From Coemansia sp. RSA 1804 (taxonomy: Eukaryota > Kickxellomycota > Kickxellomycetes > Kickxellales > Kickxellaceae), in contig JANBTH010000233.1 of NCBI GenBank assembly GCA_027578815.1, positions 1 to 24,853 on the forward strand: a stretch of DNA of 24,853 nucleotides, read 5' to 3'. This document shows positions 16,560 to 24,853 of this stretch, piece by piece (the first letter of the stretch is position 1; every line of letters begins with the position of its first letter). Position numbers and translations under genes: made by a program. Below the pieces are notes generated by a model. That model saw only the letters and a list, made by a program, of their open reading frames with translations. It did no database searches and was not told the origin of the DNA.

Positions 16560-18665
16560 CTAATTTCTGTTACTCTGCAGCTCTTGCAGCCGACGCTGTT
16601 CAACAGCTTGAAGACGCAGCTCGCGATCAATAGCCCTCTGGTCTTCGATCGAGATAGCAGAAGATGGCTTGGAATGTTTCTTCTGTGGAGGAGATGCAGA
16701 CAATAATGACGATCCACTAGACTTTGGTTTCGGTTTTGGTTTTGGTTTTGGGTTTGGGTTTGGTGTTGGCAGACGAGATGAACCAGCTGCCGCATGGTCC
16801 GCCTCCTTTTCCAACTCGTGCTCTTCAGATGATGATGCCGATGGTGCTGGCGTTGCTGTTGGCTGGGTGCTTTTCTTGGCTCGCTGGCGCTGCTTCTTCT
16901 TGTATGTTTTGCCCTTTTCGCGCATCCTCTCGTCCTTCTCCTTCAGCCTGTCCCGCGAAATCGGGTCAGGCACACGTGCCATCCTCCAATCAATGGCATA
17001 CTCATTATCGCCACAGCTCTCGTTCTCAAAGCGATAAACACGGAACTCGTCTCTCGTTCTGCGGTCTTTGCTAATCTCATAGGCGGTCTTTCCAGCGGAA
17101 TACAAGGGCGGATGGCCGTTGGTTACCGTAGGATCGTCGCCATTGTCAAGCAGAAAGGGAATCAGAGACACTCGTCCCAAATGCGATGCCAGATGCAGAA
17201 GCGTTGGCGTGCGATGCGCAGCGATAGAGGCTGTGGATTCCAGGTACCGCAGTCCAAGCGCAGGGTCGCTGAGCGCATCGAGAAACTCGGCAAGATGCTC
17301 GCAAAGATGGTGCACAATGGATTCGCTAGTCGTGGACTCGTCAAGCATCATTGCAGCAACATTTTGAAGAAACGCAACGAGTTCAGGCTCTGGAACCGGC
17401 TCCAGCGTGAGAGCGTCATCATCGATCTCATCGCCATCGCTCTGTGAGATCGACTCGCTGTCTTCATCGCTCGACACCGCTTGCTGGTGATCCTGATCAT
17501 CACTCGGCTTGCGCAGATCAACGGCACGGATCTTCACAGCAGTAAGCTTGGAATACACGCGACGGAGCTCCGAAAGAGTCGGACGGCCCACAGGGATTGG
17601 AATCGAACGAACACGCGAATCGCTCCAGTCGAGCGGAAACTGCTTCCTATTAGCACGGGGCACACGCACAAGCACGCGCGCGCACTGGTGCAACAGATCC
17701 TTCCACTGATTAAGAATAATATCACGCACCTCCTCCGCCAGCTTCTGCTCATTATACCGGCGCAACTGGGCACCGGCACTATGTGCGGCACGGCCCTTTG
17801 CGTTGTCGTCACGGGACTGGGATCCGCCCTGCTTGCGTCTGGTGGTGTAGCGGTGGATCGTTTTGTGCGCAACCACGCTGCCTGTACGGTTGTCGACAAT
17901 CGATGCGCCGAAATGCCCGCCGCCATTGAGACACATCAGCGCCCAGTATTGGCAGCCACTGGTACTGTTGCCATTCGTTGCCTGCATGTCAATGAGCCGG
18001 CGCAGTGTCTTTTCTCCATCCACATATGCACCGCGGTCGTTGTCGTGGGCCACAAGGATTTTTCTGTGGACTCCGAGTGCTGTTGCTGTGCCAGCGGTAG
18101 CTTCAGCAGAAGTCTCGCGCCTTGTAAACCAAAAGTACGGCTGAGCACCCACTTCCTCTCTATCGCTTTCGTCGCCATCGTCAGGGGCATCAGCAGTGGA
18201 ATTGGTGGTCTCGACAGAAATCGCGCCAGCAGCGGAAGGAGCAGCGAAATCTGCCTCAGACACTGGGTCCCACGGATAATCAGCACCAGGGCTGCTACCG
18301 TCATCATGGCTGCTTAGATGACGCCGCCACTCGGCCTTTCTACGCATATTAGTTTGGTGCCAATCTGTTCTCATGTGCGCACGCAGCTGGTCAGCTTCTG
18401 GAAACGTTACGCCGCCGCATGTATGGCACACCGGCTGAGCTATCCGAGTTGCTGAAAGCGTCCGCGCAAGAGAGCTGCCATCATCGGCCGTGGTGGGTGT
18501 TGAAGAGTTTTCTAATTGAGGTTTTGGCTGTGGATACGCTGCGACTCGGTTGAGCTTGGCGGACAGCTCAAGGTCTGCAAGAATGTCCTGCGGAATGTGG
18601 AAAATGTCAAAGCCCTTCTTTTTCTTGGTGGCATTCCGCTTGCCCTTTCCAGCGTCGTTGCTCAT
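16560..18665 (-). CDS. VMS1: Vms1/ANKZF1-type peptidyl-tRNA hydrolase (701 aa)
   Basis: Domains in order: a C2H2 zinc finger (C80, C83, H97, H103); the VLRF1 release-factor-like domain (about 235-370) with the loop QGGSQSRDDNAKGRAAHSAG, whose Gln (Q283) matches the catalytic glutamine of the family; ankyrin repeats (about 500-560, TPTLLHLASHLGRVSLIPFLLDNGDDP); a basic coiled region; and a C-terminal VCP-interacting motif (RELRLQAVEQRR). Vms1/ANKZF1 releases stalled nascent chains from 60S ribosomes in ribosome-associated quality control and binds Cdc48/p97, in cytosol and at mitochondria. Length is like human ANKZF1 (726) and yeast Vms1 (632). A Lys-Pro/Asn-Pro repeat lies before the C-terminus. 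Convergent with the protease homologue (89 bases apart). Confidence 0.93.
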   Translation of the reverse strand: MSNDAGKGKRNATKKKKGFDIFHIPQDILADLELSAKLNRVAAYPQPKPQLENSSTPTTADDGSSLARTLSATRIAQPVCHTCGGVTFPEADQLRAHMRTDWHQTNMRRKAEWRRHLSSHDDGSSPGADYPWDPVSEADFAAPSAAGAISVETTNSTADAPDDGDESDREEVGAQPYFWFTRRETSAEATAGTATALGVHRKILVAHDNDRGAYVDGEKTLRRLIDMQATNGNSTSGCQYWALMCLNGGGHFGASIVDNRTGSVVAHKTIHRYTTRRKQGGSQSRDDNAKGRAAHSAGAQLRRYNEQKLAEEVRDIILNQWKDLLHQCARVLVRVPRANRKQFPLDWSDSRVRSIPIPVGRPTLSELRRVYSKLTAVKIRAVDLRKPSDDQDHQQAVSSDEDSESISQSDGDEIDDDALTLEPVPEPELVAFLQNVAAMMLDESTTSESIVHHLCEHLAEFLDALSDPALGLRYLESTASIAAHRTPTLLHLASHLGRVSLIPFLLDNGDDPTVTNGHPPLYSAGKTAYEISKDRRTRDEFRVYRFENESCGDNEYAIDWRMARVPDPISRDRLKEKDERMREKGKTYKKKQRQRAKKSTQPTATPAPSASSSEEHELEKEADHAAAGSSRLPTPNPNPKPKPKPKPKSSGSSLLSASPPQKKHSKPSSAISIEDQRAIDRELRLQAVEQRRLQELQSNRN

Positions 18666-18827
18666 GGCCAGACACGTCGTGCTGTATGCAAAAAAGTGAA
18701 TTGAGTGAGAAAAATAGTATTAATTGAATACGGAATGAAAATTTTTACAGCAGAAAAGAAAAAGGAGAGAAAGTGGATAAAGTCTGATTATAGAACACTT
18801 CCGTGAGCTTCCCTTAAAAAGCCTAGC

Positions 18828-21404
18828 CTAATCGCGCTTGCGCAGGGAAAAGCGGCCAAAGCGACGATTGTTGCTGGCACTGCCATCGGCGGCTTCATCA
18901 TCATCGTCATCGTCATCGCCAATGGCGACCAGCGGCATCTGGCTTGAGGCTGTGCTTGAGCGCTGCGAAGTAGACGATGCGCCGCTGCTTTTGCTGCCAC
19001 GGCCACGGCCTCTGCCTCTGCCTCTGCCGGTGCTGCTGCGGCCACCACGAGCTGAAGGCTGCTTCTTTGCCTCGCTGGGCATTACTGCTGCTGCGGTCTT
19101 GCGCTGTCTCTTTCTGTTTGCCAGCGGCGTCGGGGGAATACTGTTCTCGATTTCATCCTCTTCGTCTTCAACTTCCTCATCCTTGGCTTCCACTTCCAAC
19201 TCTGCGATTGCATCCGAATCAACATCAAATGGCTCAGCTGACGATCCACGGTTGCTTGCTGCGGCTGCCGAGTGGAGCGTGGAGCGAGCACTGCGCGAAG
19301 GCCGCGAAATTGCCGAGAACTCGCGCTTGTTGCTGCCACTGCTGCTTTTGGACGACATCGACAGTGTATGGTCAACAAGACCCATTAGCGGAGGCGGACG
19401 CTTCTTGTCAGTAGTGTTAGTTGAAGCAGCGGCGGCTGTTGCAATGCGGCGCTGGCGAACTACTGGCTTTTTCTTACTAGCAGTGGAGCCTGCGTTCCTA
19501 AACTCCTCATCGTCATTGTCATCGTCATCATTAGAGCCAGAGCCATCGTCAGAGTTTTCCGGAGCCGGCGACGCAACAACAACAGAAGAAGAAGAAGCGG
19601 CAGACGAGTTTCTTTTGCTGGCAGCGCGCTCAAAGCTGGTAATGGCCTGGCGATCGGCGGCATTGATTGCAGAGCGTCGCGATACCAGCGTCACGGCAAC
19701 CATCGCATCGTCTCTGGCGCTATCTACGAGGCCGTGGCCTGCCTCTATTGCGCGCTGCCGCCGCTGCTCACGCGCAGCAGCAATGTGATTATCCAGACTG
19801 GCCTCGTTAACAGCTGCGCCAGCATCAGTGCTGCTGCTGGCAAAGATGCGCTTCTGCGTGGTGTCGACCGACGCCTTCAGCGACTGCACAATCGCATCGT
19901 TGTCGCCCTTGTGCACAAACTGGCGCACAGCCTCCGCCAGCTCGACATCAACAAGCATCTGCATGTTGGCGTCATCAAGGAACTCGCCAATCAGACTCTC
20001 CACGTGCACCGCATCCATCGGCGCAGGAACACCAACGGAAGCAGCTGAATCGTCCTGCGTTGCCGCTGCATCGACAGAAATAGAATTGGAGTTGGAGTTG
20101 GGGCTGCGTGTCGCCGGCTGCTTGCGGTAGAAATACACAATGTCGCGTGGATTGGCCACGCGGTCGGCAAACAGCAGTCCAAAGCGTTGCGGATGGAACG
20201 TCTCGAATCCGCCCGAGTACTCCACACGCACGCGAACAAGCGGCCGCGGGTGCAGACCAAGCGCAGGATCGATGCAGGCAGAAGCAGAAGTGTCATGTAG
20301 CTGCTGTTCGTACTTGTCCTGTGCAAGAACTAGCAGCGCTTCAACCTTGTCGCGGAGATACGCAATGATCTCGTCCTCGGAGCTCTGCGGCGACAATGCG
20401 GCAACCTGCGACAGCACAACGTCCTCAATGACAAATGGCCGCACATTCTTGATGCGGATCTTGTCAAGCTTGAATGAGCGGCCGCTGATGCGCAGCAGCG
20501 CTACGTGCTTTGGCGCAGCTTCGCCCGAAGAAAGCGCGGTTGCCACGGAGGAGCCGGGCTGCGTGACGTAGAACGAGCGCTGGTGGTTGTACTCGGGCTC
20601 CACGGCGCACTGGTGCTCATGGCCCCACACGACAAGATCCAGAAAGTCGCTGAGGAAATGCTCCGGAATGTGGTTTTTGGGCCCGTGCGGCACGCGATTC
20701 TGGTGCAGCACCATCAAGTTGAACCACCGATCCGTGTCCTCGGCCGGCTGGCACATCACCAGCCGCTTGCGCGCCATTGTGCGGTGCAGCCGCTCATCGC
20801 GTATGTTGCCCAGCCCGAAGAGCGCTACGTGTGTGCTGCCCTTGCGCAGCAGCACCGGCGACACGCGGATGCGCTCGATCTCGGCCTGCCGTCCAAAGTA
20901 GTTGACCAATCCACTGACTGCCAGCGTGTCCATCGCCGACAGGTTGCCATCGCCTGCCGGATCGTCGTGGTTGCCGTGGATGCTGAACACCGGCAGCGCA
21001 ATGTTGAGGTTGGGATCCTCGTAGTTGACATGCTGCTGCGTCTCGACCGGAAAGTCCACCTGCGGGTCGCTCAGATACTCCACCGCCACCGGCGCATCGC
21101 CCATGCAGTGCTTACGCAGCAGCGCCATTGCGCGGTGCATCGTGCGTCGCGACGGCTTGTTCTCGTGGAAGAGGTCGCCGCCAAGCAGAACCATGTCCGC
21201 CCTATGCGCCTTGGCCAGCTGCAGGATCTCGTCAAACGCGTGGAACGAGTCTTCGCTGCGCACAGGGTCGCGCTCCATGAACCCAAGGTGGTTGTCGGTG
21301 GCCACCAGCACTGTCAGCGTGTTGCTGCTGTTGTCATTATTGGAGTTTCTGTCAGCGGAGGCGACATTTGCGGCGGGTTCTGCTGCATTGGCTGCCACGG
21401 ACAT
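18828..21404 (-). CDS. MRE11: Double-strand break repair nuclease Mre11 (858 aa)
   Basis: The phosphodiesterase motifs are complete: ATDNHLGF (D37, H39), GGDLFHEN (D77, H80, N82), IHGNHDDP (N145, H146, D147), VLHQNR (H234) and WGHEHQC (H262, H264). These coordinate two manganese ions. A capping domain follows to about residue 450. The C-terminal third is disordered, with acidic and serine runs, an RGRGRGRG arginine/glycine tract near 795-815 (the GAR motif seen in animal and many fungal Mre11 proteins) and a DDDDDDDE run. Mre11 acts with Rad50 and Nbs1/Xrs2 in end resection, meiotic break processing and telomere upkeep in the nucleus. Longer than yeast Mre11 (692 aa) because of the tail. Tandem with VMS1 (162 bases), divergent from SUA5. 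Confidence 0.96.
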   Translation of the reverse strand: MSVAANAAEPAANVASADRNSNNDNSSNTLTVLVATDNHLGFMERDPVRSEDSFHAFDEILQLAKAHRADMVLLGGDLFHENKPSRRTMHRAMALLRKHCMGDAPVAVEYLSDPQVDFPVETQQHVNYEDPNLNIALPVFSIHGNHDDPAGDGNLSAMDTLAVSGLVNYFGRQAEIERIRVSPVLLRKGSTHVALFGLGNIRDERLHRTMARKRLVMCQPAEDTDRWFNLMVLHQNRVPHGPKNHIPEHFLSDFLDLVVWGHEHQCAVEPEYNHQRSFYVTQPGSSVATALSSGEAAPKHVALLRISGRSFKLDKIRIKNVRPFVIEDVVLSQVAALSPQSSEDEIIAYLRDKVEALLVLAQDKYEQQLHDTSASACIDPALGLHPRPLVRVRVEYSGGFETFHPQRFGLLFADRVANPRDIVYFYRKQPATRSPNSNSNSISVDAAATQDDSAASVGVPAPMDAVHVESLIGEFLDDANMQMLVDVELAEAVRQFVHKGDNDAIVQSLKASVDTTQKRIFASSSTDAGAAVNEASLDNHIAAAREQRRQRAIEAGHGLVDSARDDAMVAVTLVSRRSAINAADRQAITSFERAASKRNSSAASSSSVVVASPAPENSDDGSGSNDDDDNDDEEFRNAGSTASKKKPVVRQRRIATAAAASTNTTDKKRPPPLMGLVDHTLSMSSKSSSGSNKREFSAISRPSRSARSTLHSAAAASNRGSSAEPFDVDSDAIAELEVEAKDEEVEDEEDEIENSIPPTPLANRKRQRKTAAAVMPSEAKKQPSARGGRSSTGRGRGRGRGRGSKSSGASSTSQRSSTASSQMPLVAIGDDDDDDDEAADGSASNNRRFGRFSLRKRD

Positions 21405-21825
21405 TTCCTGTCAATTGATTGAGGAAAGTGAAAGAAGGAAGACAGTATATATATATAACGAAAGCAGCAATGAAAACAAAAGCGAAGAAGGAGAAAGAGA
21501 AGACGCGCCTTCTCATGCTGTCTTATTTTGTCAGCCGAACCAGGCTTGTTTGTTGTTGCTGCTGCGCATGCACTCTGGCAGAGTCTATAGAAACGCCATC
21601 AGCGGATCAGCCAATCACCACGACGAGCCGGCTCAAGGCATACAGCAAAGCGCAAAAATGCTGAATCAGACTATTGTTATGTGACTGATCAAAGGTCACC
21701 ATTCCCTTTTTTTTCTCTGCTTCCTTTCCATTATCCTAATTGGAAAAAAGACAAGCTCATTTAGCACATTTGCTCCACACCTCTTCTCCTTTCTTTACTT
21801 TGCGAGCACGGGTCAGAGCACAGGC
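21405..21825. promoter_or_regulatory. Divergent intergenic promoter region, MRE11 / SUA5
   Basis: These 421 bases must hold both promoters. TATATATATAA near 21446-21456 is a TATA-like tract about 45 bases upstream of the MRE11 start. Plus-strand open frames (21025-21684 and others) run out of the MRE11 antisense strand and are shadows. No other site is recognised. Confidence 0.55.
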
Positions 21826-23166
21826 ATGGTTATTCCGGCAACCACGAGAACCGCCGCAACGCTGTCGGCAGGCACAGGCAGCCTCACCACGCGCGTCCTG
21901 TCAGCGCTGGGCACGCGGCTGGAGTTCGGATCGATGGAGGACGGCGGGTTTACAGCATCGGGCGACAACACGGAGTGGATCGATGCCACGCGCAAGGAGC
22001 TGCGTGGCGGCGGATGCGTAGCGCTGCCGACGGAGACGGTGTATGGACTGGCAGCCAACGCACTGGACGCTCGTGCGGTGCGCGCGATCTTTGGCGCCAA
22101 GGAAAGGCCGGCGGATAATCCGCTGATCGTGCACGTGTCGTCGATCCGCATGCTGCGCACGCTGTACCACTTGGAGCCGGCGCAGACAGTCCACGGCACT
22201 GATAATGCCGCCTTGGAGAGCGCCGGCGCCCTGGCCACAGCGGCGATGCAGCGGCGGCTGGACGATGCCGAGCGCAGCAGCGGCCGCCGGTGGCCGGAGA
22301 TTCCGCATGTGTACCATGCCGCCATCCGCCGCTTCTGGCCGGGGCCGCTGACGATTGTGCTGCCGCGCCCGCCGTGCATTCCCATCGAGGTGCTCGGCGG
22401 CCACGGCACCACCGTCGCCTTCCGCTTCCCGGCGCATCCCGTGGCGCGTGCCGCCATCGATGCCAGCGGCGTTCCCGTGGCTGCGCCCAGCGCCAACGCC
22501 TCGGGCCGTCCGTCGCCCACGCTGGCGCGCCACGTGACGCACGATCTTTCTGGCCGCATTGCGCTCGTTGTCGACGGCGGCCCGTGCGCTGTCGGAGTCG
22601 AGAGCACCGTCGTCGACGGCTTCTCGACCAACGCCTTCGCTTCGGCCGCCGCCGATGCTGCGCCGACGCTGTCGCCGTGCGTGCTGCGTCCCGGCGGCGT
22701 GTCAGTCGAGGCGCTGCAGGCGCTGGGCGGCGCGTGGCAGCGTGTCCGCGTGTATCGGCGCGACTTTTCCAGCGCCGAGATCGAGGCGAATCCAACAACG
22801 CCGGGCATGAAGTACAGACACTACTCGCCTGCTGCGCCCGTGCACGTGGTCCGCGCCGGAGACCGCCAGGCCCTGCGCACAATGCAGACCGTGGACCGTC
22901 TGGCGCAGATCCACGCGACTGTCGGCGTTGTTCTTGTTGGCGACGACTGCGTCAGGGTCCTCGACGAACAAGCTTTGTCTTCCTGCAGGGTCGTTGTGCA
23001 CCGTGTGGCCGATGCGCGCGGGCTGGCGCACTCTCTCTTTGCGCTTCTGCGCGAGCTGGACGAGTCCGACCGCGCTGAGGCTATTGTGGTGCAGGGCGTT
23101 GGCGATGCTGGCGATGGTCTGGCCGTGATGAACCGTCTTGACAAGGCTGCGTCGTTCCACGCGTAA
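21826..23166 (+). CDS. SUA5: Threonylcarbamoyl-AMP synthase Sua5 (446 aa)
   Basis: The YrdC domain shows GCVALPTETVYGLAANAL (63-80), the KxR motif AKERPADNPL (K92, R94), FWPGPLTIVLP (170-180), SANASGRPSPT (222-232) and GVESTVVD (257-264). The linker motif PTTPGMKYRHYSP and a C-terminal Sua5 domain follow, as in yeast Sua5 (426 aa). It makes threonylcarbamoyl-AMP from threonine, bicarbonate and ATP, the first step of t6A37 in ANN-decoding tRNAs. Residues 1-32 have R, S and T but no acidic residue, which could be a mitochondrial presequence; M37 might start a cytosolic form. An extra segment of about 40 residues (118-160) sits before FWPGPLT, where many family members are shorter. Confidence 0.95.
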   Translation: MVIPATTRTAATLSAGTGSLTTRVLSALGTRLEFGSMEDGGFTASGDNTEWIDATRKELRGGGCVALPTETVYGLAANALDARAVRAIFGAKERPADNPLIVHVSSIRMLRTLYHLEPAQTVHGTDNAALESAGALATAAMQRRLDDAERSSGRRWPEIPHVYHAAIRRFWPGPLTIVLPRPPCIPIEVLGGHGTTVAFRFPAHPVARAAIDASGVPVAAPSANASGRPSPTLARHVTHDLSGRIALVVDGGPCAVGVESTVVDGFSTNAFASAAADAAPTLSPCVLRPGGVSVEALQALGGAWQRVRVYRRDFSSAEIEANPTTPGMKYRHYSPAAPVHVVRAGDRQALRTMQTVDRLAQIHATVGVVLVGDDCVRVLDEQALSSCRVVVHRVADARGLAHSLFALLRELDESDRAEAIVVQGVGDAGDGLAVMNRLDKAASFHA

Positions 23167-23768
23167 TTTCGTTGAGGGCAGCTTCGCTCTGTCAGCTTTC
23201 TTTTCCATGTGTGTGTTCTGCGTTATTGCAAGCGCCTTGTGCAGCTTCTTCCTTTTTTTCCATTGCAATATATGCGTGGATTTTCCGCAGACTCGAGCCA
23301 AAAGTGTGTCGCTTACTGCTGTTTGCATGTGCAGCGCATCGTTTTCCTTTTTTTTCTTCTGTGATTCCTGTTTGCTCATTGCCTTATATGGCTATATTCG
23401 ATGCTTACATTAATGATGATGATGATGATGATTTTCAAGGGCTGGGATAATAAAAAACTTTTATTTTGGGGAAAGGGGGGGGAAATGGGACTTGACGGTT
23501 GGATGGGGAGGAAGATAAAAACAAGGCAAAGGGAATCAAAGGCAAAAGGGAAACAAACAAAACAAACAAAACAAACAAACAAACAATCCCTCTCACATAA
23601 TCTTATTTTTTTTCCACGCAGCAGCACACGTGATGTGAATTTATGTAAAAAAAATTTTCTTTATTCCTTTGTTGAGGAAATAACAAGTGAAAGAAAAGCA
23701 AAAAGCAAGGCGAGAAAGGGCGTGGGTAAAAAAATGTGTATCTCTTTGCAATAGAAAAAGAACTAGAG

Positions 23769-23872
23769 TGCGGGCGGCGGCTTCTGAGGCAGGGTTGCCA
23801 AGTAAAGTAATTTTTGTTTTAAAGTAACGACAAGCAGAAAGCCGTTTCTGGCCACTAGAAAGTCCGCCCGCA
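23769..23872. other. GC-rich inverted repeat with internal hairpin; possible noncoding RNA
   Basis: TGCGGGCGG (23769-23777) pairs perfectly with CCGCCCGCA (23864-23872). Inside lie a perfect hairpin CAGAAA-GCCG-TTTCTG (about 23835-23850) and TTTCT/AGAAA arms flanking GGCCACT. The GC-rich content contrasts with the AT-rich surroundings. No known RNA family is recognised and the strand is unknown. A short inverted-repeat element is an alternative. Confidence 0.3.
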
Positions 23873-24672
23873 GTTTATGTTAAATTTGAAGAGCAAATAA
23901 AACGCCCAGCGAATTTCAAATCTTTATTTATCCATTGTTTCGCTTCCCTTTTTTCCCGCTCTACATGTGCAAAAAAGGAAAAAAGAAAAAAACAGGATGC
24001 TTAATTATATTACTTTTCATGCTAAAAGATCTGGCTTTATTGGACCCGGGGGAATACATGCATGCTGTTTTTTATCTCCTGCCTCATTTATTTTTTATGA
24101 CGATGTTTGTAACGTATACCAGTTTTCTTTCTTTTTCAATGTTGATGATATATACAAAAAGATGGGGAGAAGGAGAAGAAAAGGGTTGGACGACATGTCA
24201 AAGAAGAGAGAGAGAAGGAAAAAAAGATCAAGAAAAGAAAGAAATAAAGCTCACCTTTCGTCCTCCAAAAAAAAGGAGAGAAAAATCTCCCACCCCCTGA
24301 AACAACCCTGCAAAAAAGCTAAAGCTAAAAGATACGCAACTTTGGGTCCTATGTGTCCTTTCTCTTGCCTTGTTCACGCACTTTCTCTTTTTTCATGCCA
24401 TCGCTGTTGTTTTTTGATGTTGCTGATGCTGCGCCGCCTTTTTCTTTTTTTTTGTTGTTTTGTTTTTTACATTTATTTACTTGATTATTCCACTTATTCT
24501 TATTTTTCCTACTCTTATTTACTTTGATTACAGGAATAAAAAAGGGAGGTTTATTATTCTCTTTATTTCCCCTTCTTCCTTTTTTTCTTCAACATATCAT
24601 ACACTGGGGGAGTAGGAAAATACAAAACATAAAAGGGGGAGTGAATATAACAAAAAAAGGGGAGGGAAGCCG

Positions 24673-24680
24673 TATATAAA
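24673..24680 (+). promoter_or_regulatory. TATA box-like element
   Basis: TATATAAA lies 15 bases before the ATG at 24696. That is too close for a usual TATA-to-start spacing of about 30 bases, so either transcription starts very near the ATG, or translation starts at a later codon beyond the window. Confidence 0.35.
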
Positions 24681-24695
24681 AAGGAACAAAAAAGG

Positions 24696-24853
24696 ATGCC
24701 ACGACAACATGACAACTCTCGAGAGATTCCTCAGCACCACCCATTGCATCAGCAGTTTTTTGGATCTCGCTCCCGTGCGCTGCTGCCTATTCGGAGAGAG
24801 CTGATTGGCACTTCGATATCCGACCAGCGGCGAGGCGGAACGGTGGGAGAGGA
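24696..24853 (+). CDS. Partial reading frame running off the right edge, product unknown
   Basis: An ATG opens 52 codons that reach the end of the window without a stop. The translation (MPRQHDNSREIPQHHPLHQQ... then an R-rich stretch) is rich in H, Q and R and contains no recognisable domain. GC-rich codons, like those of the conserved genes, start abruptly here after 1.5 kb of low-complexity DNA, which favours real coding. A second ATG at 24710 in another frame closes after 31 codons. The protein cannot be named from this fragment. Confidence 0.4.
   Translation, partial: MPRQHDNSREIPQHHPLHQQFFGSRSRALLPIRRELIGTSISDQRRGGTVGE

Larger units (their letters stand above)
23167..24695. other. Low-complexity intergenic region
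   Basis: No supported protein gene. Simple repeats: (GAT)n near 23414-23432, (AAAC)n near 23555-23585, long purine-rich tracts at about 24160-24260, T-rich tracts near 24440-24470. A G-rich stretch (23468-23510) could form a G-quadruplex. A GC-rich inverted repeat lies at 23769-23872 (separate entry). A 186-codon frame at 23967-24527 is made of homopolymer-like K/R and F/L stretches and is rejected as a gene. Confidence 0.55.

Noticed and set aside
16725..16768. GGTTTT/GGGTTT tandem units resembling telomeric repeat
   Set aside because: On the minus strand they encode the PNPNPKPKPKPKPK stretch of the Vms1 protein in an unbroken frame.
20505..21422. 305-codon plus-strand frame
   Set aside because: Antisense shadow of the GC-rich MRE11 coding sequence; no domain.
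23967..24527. 186-codon open frame
   Set aside because: It consists of purine-tract (K/R/E) and pyrimidine-tract (F/L/S) sequence without domain, good start context or stable composition; a by-product of low complexity.

Overview
This window looks like nuclear DNA from an early-diverging fungus. A Kickxellales/Coemansia-like genome is my best guess, but that is inference from gene content and style, not a database match. It carries compact, mostly single-exon eukaryotic housekeeping genes (capping enzyme, SDS22, Mre11, Vms1/ANKZF1, Sua5, Hrq1-type helicase, an F-BAR/SH3 protein). A secreted chymotrypsin-fold protein completes the main gene set. There is no sign of bacterial operons, rRNA, tRNA or CRISPR.

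The composition is a strong mosaic. Positions 1 to about 4,900 and about 13,360 to 15,340 are very AT-rich and gene-poor. They hold only small orphan reading frames, diverged repeats and one orphan four-TM protein (4199-4648). The rest is GC-richer and carries the conserved genes.

Layout of the conserved part: F-BAR/SH3 (-) and SDS22 (-) lie in tandem. SDS22 is divergent from the mRNA guanylyltransferase (+), which is followed by the Hrq1-type helicase (+). After the AT-rich island comes the serine-protease homologue (+), convergent with Vms1/ANKZF1 (-). Mre11 (-) lies upstream of Vms1 on the same strand and is divergent from Sua5 (+). A gene-free, low-complexity 1.5 kb follows, and a partial reading frame runs off the right edge. 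The genes cover separate core processes (septation/membrane curvature, PP1 control, capping, DNA repair, ribosome quality control, t6A synthesis). Their adjacency looks like ordinary fungal gene order, not a pathway cluster.

The items most worth a second look are these. First, two tandem diverged copies of an unrecognised ~70-residue protein lie in the AT-rich island (13503-13715 and 14347-14568, both -). Second, the trypsin-like protein at 15343-16470 has lost the catalytic His and Asp but kept the Ser, so it is probably a pseudoprotease. Third, an old repeat is present in inverted (56-250 versus about 2070-2220) and direct (about 3181-3305) orientation. Fourth, two small intron-containing gene models have good splice signals (3348-3613 and 14925-15225). 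Fifth, two structured stretches without a coding explanation (about 1787-1970 and 23769-23872) could be noncoding RNA loci.
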